From Nautilus pompilius (taxonomy: Eukaryota > Mollusca > Cephalopoda > Nautilida > Nautilidae): 64,000 bases of DNA. The notes under the pieces were generated by a model. The model did not search any database. It was given only the letters and a program-made list of their open reading frames with translations, and was not told the DNA's origin. Below are positions 55,879-64,000 of the stretch, piece after piece. The stretch spans positions 310,001 through 374,000 of the forward strand of contig JACATO010001129.1 of NCBI GenBank assembly GCA_018389105.1, read 5' to 3'. Made by a program: the position numbers and the translations under genes. Each line of letters opens with the position of its first letter. The first letter of the stretch is position 1.

Positions 55879-56679
55879 TATTTGTTTAATAATAATTATT
55901 GTTGATGTTTCAGATTTTCTTTGAAATATGATTATATTACTTTCAATTTATTTGTTTCACTTTTTTTATAATTTCACTTTCCAATATCACTGGCGGCGCA
56001 AAATGTGGCAGTGTTTGGAAATGCGAGTATAATAAAAGTTCATTTCAAAATAATGTTCTTCAACATAAATAATAGTGTAAAGGATACAATATTGTTGGCA
56101 GTTTATAGAATCCTTGTACCTCTGCTAAGAAAAGGAAGCAAGTGGAAAACCAATGCATAAACTCAAAAAAGTCCAAGCTCAACTTTTAAAATTTTGCAAC
56201 TTCCCTCTGGGGTTGCAACCTACAGTTTGAGAAGCACTTGTTTATGGCAATCATTATCAGTTGTAGGTTTGAGCAAGTTTACCAATGGAATTACCTATGT
56301 AATTTAGATTTTTAAGTATAACTTGTGGAAAATAGCTAAAATTTAAAGTCTCGAGGTATATAGCAAAATTGCTTTTTAAAAATTTTTAAATAATAACACA
56401 CAGAGCAGGTGATGTTTATAAACTAATTTAGATGTAAACTCAACAGTTGAAAGTAGCAAAGTTTTTAATTAATATTTATTAATTTGGAACTTACTTAAGT
56501 AAAGATGCTTATTACAAGATAAATTGATGTCTCACATGAGAAAACTTATATTTGATTTTCTTTTGTTTATTATTTGGTAATGAACTTTCATACATGAATG
56601 ATGAAATTATGTAGTAAAAAATCTGTTTATTGTACATTTGACTGACTTTTGTTTGTTTTCTCCTGCCTTTCTTCATTAG

Positions 56680-56700
56680 ATGGTGGACAAATTTTTGTGG
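56680..56700 (+). CDS. vav: Candidate 21-nt vav microexon (PH domain)
   Basis: A strong polypyrimidine tract and acceptor (TCTCCTGCCTTTCTTCATTAG) precede 21 nt encoding MVDKFLW. A good donor (GTAAGG) follows. The segment is phase 0/0, so it can follow exon 14 in frame. It has no counterpart that I know in other Vav PH domains, so support comes only from the splice signals and phase. It could be a decoy pair. Confidence 0.35.
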
Positions 56701-58361
56701 GTAAGGACAAAGTTGGACCTATGTTTTTTTATGGATGTGCTTTGCTTGCAGTAGACTTAGTTTCCTCTACCCTTGCTACCTGCACTCATAGGAAAAAATG
56801 ATTTTTTTTTTTAATATGTGGCCTGGTGTTAAATTCTGGAAGATATTGAGAATGTTTACTTAGTTAATATTTCTTGTATTTGAATAAGGGCTACATTTAT
56901 GAATCCACCTTTTAAAAGTAACAAATTTTGTGTTTTTTTCTTAACTAAAAGAACTGGGTATTTTACTCTGAGCCGATTGACTTCATTGATGCAGTTAATG
57001 AGAGAAATGGATGATATAAATAATTCTAAAAATTATAAAGTTAAGTTACATTGGTTACAAATAAATTTTTGTACGCTTCACCTTGTTTTCTTTAGATGGT
57101 GATTTTGAATTGTTATTCTTACAGTCATGATTATATTTACCAGTTGCTGCAGTACTTAACTATTAGGATGGAATGGATAATCCTTTGTATTTTTTTTTGC
57201 TAAATATTTACTTTAAAGCTTGTTGGTATCTTGGCACATATTTTCTTTCAGTTTTTTTTTTTATTGTGGGAAAGAAAGAATTGCTTTTGTCATAGAAATA
57301 TTTTTAGTTTACATACCTGTCTCATTGATCAGATTTACTAGCTGGCCTGAGATAATTTACATCATCTTGAATATAGTAGTCCTTGAATTGATTTTATGCT
57401 ATTATTTTATATACCTGTAGTCTAGTTGCAAGAGTTAGTTAAAATGTCTTGAAAACAATGTTCTTTAAACAGTCTTTTATTTACTGCAGTATGAATAATT
57501 TTTACATAAATATTTTATTTAGAGATGTAACTCATTGGTCATCATCTAAGTATGTTTTTATTGTTACCTGCAAATTTTAAAAATTTCCTTATATGTAAAA
57601 ATTTGAATGCTGACATACAATTATGTAATATTGTCTTAGGCTGAGAGTTTTTGATTTTTTTTTTTCAATGTTTATTTACCAATATTATTCTGATGCAATT
57701 TTTGGCATTTGGCATGACTTAGAATAATACAAGTTTACTGTATTAGCATGCTTATCTATTCAGCATTATGACTTTCCTGCATTTTAAATCTTTTATCAAA
57801 TTTAGAAAACTTTAAAGGATAGAAAAAATATTTTGGGAAAATCTATTCCAAATAAATATGAGAAAAAAAAAATATATATATAATTATCAAACCACCATTT
57901 CTTAGCTTTATTTATAGAAAGCTACTTTTCCAATACTCTCTTCTTTATATAAGTTAGTCAATTTAAAACTCTTTTGCTTTCATATTTTCTAAGATTTTTC
58001 TAAATGTCTTAGTACAATTGATGTGATACTTTGTTTTTATTTATGCATTTAAACTTTGTAAGTAAAGCTGTATCATTATAGTAAACTGGTTAAATTTTTT
58101 TTCCAGATATTTTACTAGGTTAATGTAAAATATCATCACTGACTTTTTTGCTTCTTTTCCAATGATCTCTTAATTAACTAAAATTTTTAATATTTCAAAA
58201 TAATGCATTTGGCATTCGTGTTGTTAGCAATCTTTGCAATTAGGAAGTCTTGGCATAATGTCATTTTGTTATAATGTTGCTGACTCAAAAGGTAATATGT
58301 TCCCTTATAATGTTGCTGTTAGGAACAGGGACTACTATATGGGGCAGAAAACTTAGTCATA

Positions 58362-58738
58362 CAAAGCACAGCATAGTACAATCAGGTCATTCAGCATCCA
58401 GTCTTAGTCTTTGTTTTGCTGCAACATATTGCCATTGTGTGAACCTAAGTTTTGGCAGACATTATTACTCTCTCATGTTTAGATGAAAGGCACAGCATAG
58501 TACAATCAGGTCACTCAGCATCCAGTTTTAGTCTTTGTTCAGCTGCAACATATTGCCATTGTGTGAACGTAAGTTTTGGCAGACATTATTACTCTCTCAT
58601 GTTTAGATGAAAGGCACAGCATAGTACAATCAGGTCACTCAGCATCCAGTTTTAGTCTTTGTTCAGCTGCAACATATTGTCATTGTGTGAACCTAAGTTT
58701 TGGCAGACATTATTACTCTCTCATGTTTAGATGAAAGA
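58362..58738. repeat. 124-bp tandem repeat, about three copies
   Basis: The block beginning GCACAGCATAGTACAATCAG starts at 58366, 58490 and 58614, an exact 124-bp spacing. Each copy ends CTCTCATGTTTAGATGAAAG. Copies 2 and 3 are nearly identical and copy 1 differs at a few positions. The array lies just upstream of the TIGD1-like coding region and is probably part of that element's leader. Confidence 0.85.
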
Positions 58739-58984
58739 ATTCATCAAAACTTGTGGAGCAAACTCCGTGAGTCTGTTCTTGCTCTGCAGAAATCCCACCA
58801 TTACAGTCAACAGTCCACAAGCCTAAGTTAAGAATGCAGACTGACTCTTTTTGCTGGTGATTTACTCACACAATTGACCATCACATTTACATTTTGGCAC
58901 TTAAACTGTCCCCAGGTTGCTGAAGGTAGCTGGGAGCAATTCTCACCTATTCCATAAGAGCCTAAGATCTTTCTTTTTGTCATG

Positions 58985-60560
58985 TCAGTCTCATGGCACT
59001 AACAGAAATCTTGCATCAGAAACTGCCAGCAAGTGATGTAGATGGATCTGCTAGTCAGGAAAGCAGGAAAACTGAAATGAAACTGGATGTATTAAAGCAT
59101 TTTGATGTTGTCAAATGAGCAGTGGACATCAGCATAGTGTTTTGGTTACCACCAGCAGTTGTGAGTACAATTCATTCTAATACTGATAAAAGAAAGGAAA
59201 GTGTGCATTGTGGTCACCTTTTAAGTGCTACCATGATAAGCTGTTAATGGAGAATATAGAGAGACTTAATGTGGATCAAAGACCAAAATCAGTATAACAT
59301 GTCATTAAGTAACTGAAAACTAAGAGTCTATTCAATGACTTGAAGCGAGAACAGGTTGATACATTGTAAGTAGAAAGTTTCATTGCTAGTCACATTTGGA
59401 TTGAGTGGTTCAAGAATAGTAGTGATTTGCACAATATCAAAATTATGGGCAAATCAGCAAAAAAATTATCCTGGTCTCTTGAAGGAGATAATAAAAGAAG
59501 GTTGCTACTCTTCCAAGTAAGTTTCAATGTGGATGAAATTGACCTTTATTGGAAATGGATGCCACAGAGAAAATTCATCTCTAAAGAAAAGATCAAACCA
59601 GGCTTTAAGCTCACTAAACATCCTCTGACTTTTCTGCTCAGAGAAAATGCTGAGGATTTCAAAATGAAACCCTTATTGGTATATCACTCTGAAATAGCAA
59701 GGGCATTGTAAGGTTGCTCTAAAGAATATTTTCCTGATGTCTGGTGGTCAAATAAGAAGGCATGGATCACCTATATCATTTTTCAGGAATGATTTATGTT
59801 GTATGCTTTCCTTCTTTGGAAGGAATATTGTGCAAAGAAGAACTTGGACTTCGCCCTAAGTAATCCAATCAATCTTGATGAACTTGTCAAAAAATTTAAA
59901 AGTTTTCTGTACAACACATTTGTCATTGCTGCTACATGTGACCAAGGAGTCATTGCAACACTCAAGGCATACATCATACCTTCTCTCAACTCATTTGATA
60001 GACAGATGGGGAAGATAAGCCATCAGTCAGGCAATTTTGGAAGGGTTTTAACATTAAAGAAATTGACGACATTGCTGAGGTATGGACTGAAGTCAAGCCA
60101 ATGTGCATGAATAGTATTTGAAGAAAGACTTGGCCCAAATCTATAAACAACTTCAAAGGATTTGACAAAATTATTCCAAGAGTTCAGAATGAAATCCTGA
60201 ACTTAACTAATGAAGTTGGATTTGAAGTGGTAGAGAAGGATGATGTGATGAAATTACTTGAGTCTCATAGAAAAGAACTATTGAATAGGGACTTAATGGA
60301 AATGCAATGAAGAGAAGAGATGCAGACTGTTGAGGTGCTGCCCTTCATACTTTAACAACACAAACACTTTCTTAAGCCTTTCAGCTTTTTAAAGAAGCAC
60401 TGGACATCTTTACTGAACACAATCCCAACAGACAATGGGTGGTCTGTAGGGGTATCGTTGCTATATGTTGTCACAGGGAGCTTTACCAGCAGAAGAAAAA
60501 AGTAGCATCACTACAGTCTTTAGATAAAGTTATCAGAGGCCTGTCCTAAGAAAGCCAAGA
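58985..60560 (+). pseudogene. TIGD1-like Tigger transposase, inactivated
   Basis: In order along the + strand: a decayed HTH region with KTEMKLDVLKHFD; LHNIKIMGKSAKK; FNVDEIDLYWKWMPQRKFIS (first catalytic Asp kept); KPGFKLTKHPLTFLLREN; FKMKPLLVYHSEIARAL; CAKKNLDFALSNPINLDELV; CDQGVIATLKAYI; then FGFNIKEIDDIAEVWTEVKP-like and VMKLLESHRKELLNRDLMEM C-terminal blocks to about 60310, with weaker similarity to 60560. The LLLLDNAPGHP block with the second catalytic Asp is deleted, and frameshifts and stops occur throughout. Terminal inverted repeats were not identified. Confidence 0.82.
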
Positions 60561-62839
60561 GACAGCACCAGAAGCTGAAGCTACAATGTCAGCAGAGCAC
60601 TTGGTGAAGTGTAGCAGCTGACAATCCTGCCCTCTTGCTGTCCATTAACATACACCATCTTCCACTACCCCTATTGGTTTGTTTTATCTTATTAAAACCT
60701 TTTTTTCTATATATATATATTGATATCAATTTAATTTTATTTGTATTCCTTTGATATTATTTTGCTGTATTTAGTCTTATAAAGGTGTTTTTCTTTGTAA
60801 AGTGCATACACTGGAATATATCCTGGCTTTACTTTATTTCTTATGAGAAAATAAGTTCATTTAATGTCTTTTTGCTTATTCAGGAGAATTCAACTATGAC
60901 ATTAAGTGAGGGTCCCTGTACATCATATAGCTTAAAGAAATAATAAAAGTATAATTCGAAAACGTAGAACAAAAAAATTAGTTGATACACTCTTTTACTC
61001 CTATGTTATTAATCTAAAGAAATCTTCAAAGATACTATCTAGCATCAAAAACTAAATGAGCTAATTTTTCAGTAAGTACTACCTTGAAAGGAGCTTGGTA
61101 TTTATTTGAAAGGGAAAAAAAATATTTAATAGTTGTTCAGTAAGTTTTCTTTTTATTTGTGATAGGTGATCCTGAAAAAGTGTACATAAAGCAAATACCT
61201 TTAAGTTTATGGTAAGGATGTGTACTGAAGTGCCCCCAATTCCATGTCCACTCAAACAATAACAAAATAACACAGTATAATAAATGTATGGTAGTAATAA
61301 AAAAAGTGTAAACCACTTTAGTTTTATTTGCATACCAAGAGAACAGAAACAGACTCATGGGGATGATTTGGTGGTTTGATGATCATTGTGTACATGTGAT
61401 GCAGAGAGAACATGGCATGGTTAAAAGTTTGGCCAACTGCTGAAGGCCCCTTGCCCTTCATCCAAACATTTTAAAATGTTCAGCTTTATCTCTAAAGTTA
61501 GTGCAGTCTTCTTTCTTTTCATATTATAAAGGGTAAAATTCTTGAGAAAACATTTCCAGATGCTATGACAGACTATATTAAACTAAGCAACTGTGAGGGC
61601 TAGTTTCCATTATGTGTTACACATCGAGGTACTCTTTGAGTGACCTCCAGTTTTTTTAAGAAATTTTGTTGACCAAGTGTTTCCATTAACTACCTGAATT
61701 CCTTACATATGATCTCATTCTTTACCTGACTTTTTTTTTCACATAAAACAAGCTTAAAGTAGAAGATGAGTCTTCACATAACAGAAGAATCACATATGAT
61801 GAAGTTACATAAAGAGGACTTACTGTACTGATTTAAACCTTTTCTGTTTTTCCAGTTTTGTCTATGCTATACTCTCTGATATAATTTTTTTTAATTTTTT
61901 TTTTTAAATATACTAAATTCAAAATCAAGAGAACAACTAGAAATAATAAATCATATTTACATTTATTTGAAAAACAAACATGTTTATTATAAGCAATATA
62001 AATGAAGGGTTGCAAAAGTCTTTTCAATAGATATCTCTCGATGTTTAAAAAATAATCATGCATGTTTTGGTTTTAGCATAAATTTTTTGAAAATTCTTTG
62101 CAAATTTATAAAGTGCATGTTTCATTTTGTATAGCATTTTCTCTTTAGATGCCTTACATGTGTATGAATATTGTCATTTTCTTTAAAATAAAACATCTAA
62201 CATTACAGACTATGAATGAAAATCCAAACTGTTTATAGCGATATAGGCCAGGATCAGTTAGAAAATCAGAAAGAAGGGAAAAAGAAATTATCTAAATCCA
62301 TAGAGTGTATTCAAGAACAATAGATATCTTATTTGAAGATAATAGAATTTGAAAAAGTCTTTTAAAGGATTAGCTATCCTTTTGTTTTCACTAAACTATA
62401 TTATTTAGCAGTATTAAATGCACTAAAAATTTGCTAAATGATTATCAACAAACCATGAATATTACATCTATTACTGGTACAATTTACTTTCAGCCTCTAA
62501 TTATAATTTCCTTTTTGAAATGCTCACTCACAGTGTGACCAAATATCTTGCAGTGTTTCAAGATTTGAAATGCATATGCATTCCCTTTGATTTTCATGAA
62601 AATGTCTGTGTACTAGGTGCTTTCATTTTGACATTAAGAAGTACTCATTGCCAAATTGGTAATTTATTTTGTTTGTTGATACAGAATGTCATAATGGCAA
62701 CAGACACAGCATTTGATTGCCAAAAACTTGTCACAGAGAATGGTATGTTGGCTGGAACAACTCAACAGCTTAAGCCAAAGTGCCACTTTTGGGAGCTTAG
62801 ACTCTGCATTAAATTATTGGTTGTACTTTTAGATCAGTG

Positions 62840-63070
62840 ACTGGAGCAAGAGATGTATTAATTAACAGCTTAACCTTTAGATCTTAATCCATTTAAACAT
62901 GTTTGGAACATGCTTCAGGTTGCCATTGCAAGACATCTGTGCTACCATGAAAGTTATAGAACTTGGTGATGCTTCTACAGAAGAAGGAAACAATCTGGCT
63001 CAGATCAACAATTAAAACTCTTCAGAAGCATGAGATGTCAATGCCAATCTGTAATTTATGTTAACTCATA
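62840..63070 (+). pseudogene. Tc1-like transposase C-terminal remnant
   Basis: The frame reads LDLNPFKHVWNMLQVAIARH (about 62875-62935), and after a frameshift it reads LFRSMRCQCQSVIYVNSYT (about 63018-63076) and a stop. This fits the PDLNPIEHVWD-LGR-IA-R block and the MPRR-Q-VI-RGGHT tail of Tc1 transposases. Only the last 80 or so codons are recognisable. Confidence 0.6.
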
Positions 63071-64000
63071 CACATGATATTGAAAGGATTTCTGAAAAGG
63101 AATTTTCCATTTCAGAGCAAAATATCAGATTCTGCACTCTGTCTTCTTAAATAAAAATTATTGTTTTGGAAGGGTGCCTCTTCACTTATTGTAATATTAG
63201 TATTAGTTTTATTTTTGGCACTTGCTAACATTAATGTCTTCTCACATTACAATTTATACACATTCAAACCTAAACAAATAGTAATATTTCATAGAACATT
63301 CCTTGCAGAAAATATCTTAGTTGGGAGGAGACACCTCTGGGTGCCACACAATTAAGAGGTGTGCTGTCTCTAGAGCTACTCACTGACTTTTTAAACATTA
63401 TATTTCATATATTTACTTATTTCTATCCTACTATTTATTGGTTTCTTTTTAAAATGTTTTTTTGCAATTTAAATATAATTGCTCTTTGAAATTCCATATA
63501 ATGTGATCTAACTGTAAAGGCATAGCTATTACATTAAATCAGCACTAAAATATATTTCTGTGAGGTTATCGATTATAAGCTTACATCATTATTGCTCAAA
63601 ACCACTTATTAAAGATGGTTGGAAAGAAATTTGGAGTGCAGAATAGAAAAAATAAAGCTAAAAAATACAAAGAAGCAAAGGATCATGTAAACTACTGACT
63701 GCTTTTTTTTAGAAAGAATAAAAAAGAGTAAGAAAGAAGATGATAAAGAGAAGTGTTCAGAATCACCAAAACCAAGAGACAGTAAAAGGGGAGAATAAGA
63801 AATGTGGATGTAGATTCAGTTGAGAATGCCACTGAATCAGAGAAAGGTATCTAAGCAAATTCAGGACAAGCAATATCACTAGAAAGAAGTTCTTAAAGAC
63901 TTCTTGACTGGTAAAGTTCTGCCTTAAAAAACTTGCTCTAAGAGGTTGCATAGAAGATTTGTATGGTCCAAATTTTGGAAAATTTCTAGCTGTTTTACAG

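Larger units (their letters stand above)
52610..56240 (-). mobile_element. ZBED5-like hAT transposon with nested mariner
   Basis: The left end reads CAGGGGTTCTCGTACTTACG with CGCAACCCCC just inside. The right end in reverse reads CAAGTGCTTCTCAAACTGTA with GGTTGCAACCCC just inside, a hAT-type inverted pair of the CAGGGGTTCTCAAACTGTGG class. A possible 8-bp target duplication is TTAACGGC / TTTATGGC (6 of 8 identical, offset by one base on the left). Between the ends lie a reverse-strand transposase pseudogene (52980-53922) and a complete mariner copy (54615-55878), so roughly 2.4 kb is hAT sequence. Confidence 0.78.
51051..64000 (+). other. vav intron sequence to the right edge
   Basis: This is at least 5.6 kb of intron to the candidate microexon, or 13 kb to the window end, and it is filled with transposon remnants listed separately. 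56750-58350, 60600-62850 and 63100-63600 hold nothing I can identify. The 63600-64000 part is purine/lysine-codon rich (a KKSKKEDDKEK-like frame after a T-tract and AG near 63711). It could be a decayed retrocopy or a non-coding stretch. Confidence 0.65.

Noticed and set aside
57094..57132. Second ATGGTG... segment after TTTTCTTTAG, similar to the 56680 candidate microexon
   Set aside because: It lacks a donor in a usable frame and matches no PH sequence.
63600..64000. Lysine-rich frame after a T-tract and AG, possible next Vav exon
   Set aside because: It has early stops in the natural frames and no PH, C1 or SH3 similarity; noted only as unexplained.
1..64000. CRISPR arrays, bacterial operons or integrated viral genes
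   Set aside because: Intron-exon structure, GT-AG sites and eukaryotic transposons throughout; no repeat-spacer arrays and no viral structural or envelope genes were seen. The only retroelement pieces are the Gypsy and LINE remnants listed.

Overview
This is animal nuclear DNA: very AT-rich, with long introns bounded by GT-AG and many decayed DNA transposons, and it is dominated by one gene on the + strand. Joining the exons gives the N-terminal half of a Vav-family Rho/Rac guanine-nucleotide exchange factor: calponin-homology (CH) domain, acidic tyrosine-bearing regulatory segment, Dbl-homology (DH) domain and the start of the pleckstrin-homology (PH) domain. The transposon mix (SETMAR-like mariners, a second mariner-type remnant with the YSPDL signature, TIGD1/Tigger, Jerky/pogo, ZBED5- and GTF2IRD2-like hATs, RTE/jockey-like LINE pieces, a Ty3/Gypsy fragment) fits an invertebrate protostome. 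I lean towards a chelicerate but cannot exclude a mollusc.

Layout. 1-6480 is upstream sequence with a tRNA-derived SINE-like piece (~700-790) and a reverse-strand Ty3/Gypsy remnant (~5105-6060). 6480-6735 is a CpG-richer presumed promoter/5'UTR. Vav coding exons follow at 6736-6948, 15660-15776, 15874-15929, 27982-28053 (4a), 28192-28269 (4b), 36650-36752 (5a), 38070-38190 (5b), 38969-39067, 40026-40094, 40767-40967, 41578-41673, 43143-43214, 46999-47072, 49087-49105, 50265-50356 and 51005-51050. A 21-nt candidate microexon lies at 56680-56700. The rest of PH, the C1 domain and the SH3-SH2-SH3 tail are not in the window and must lie beyond 64000.

The most striking feature is in the autoinhibitory acidic segment. 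Two successive coding units each exist in two alternative copies: 4a/4b around the first regulatory tyrosine and 5a/5b around the second and third. For 5a/5b the reading frame enforces exactly one: joining 5a to 5b makes a stop at the junction, and skipping both shifts the frame of the DH exon. 4a and 4b have identical phases and are separated by only 138 nt. If expressed, this gives at least four versions of the tyrosine switch that controls GEF activity.

The introns hold the mobile DNA. Intron 1 has a mariner remnant and a Tigger/MER2-like MITE. Intron 3 has a full-length decayed Tigger/pogo element nested in another pogo-like element, a Jerky-like transposase fragment, a LINE fragment and a GTF2IRD2-like hAT piece. 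Intron 4 has a mariner-type remnant, an arthropod-type repeat-family protein of unknown class and a LINE reverse-transcriptase C-terminus. The later introns have two copies of one SETMAR-like mariner in opposite orientation flanking exons 12-14; the second sits inside an internally deleted ZBED5-like hAT. They also hold a second MITE, a 124-bp tandem repeat, a TIGD1-like element and a Tc1-like remnant. No CRISPR array, operon or confirmed RNA gene was seen.
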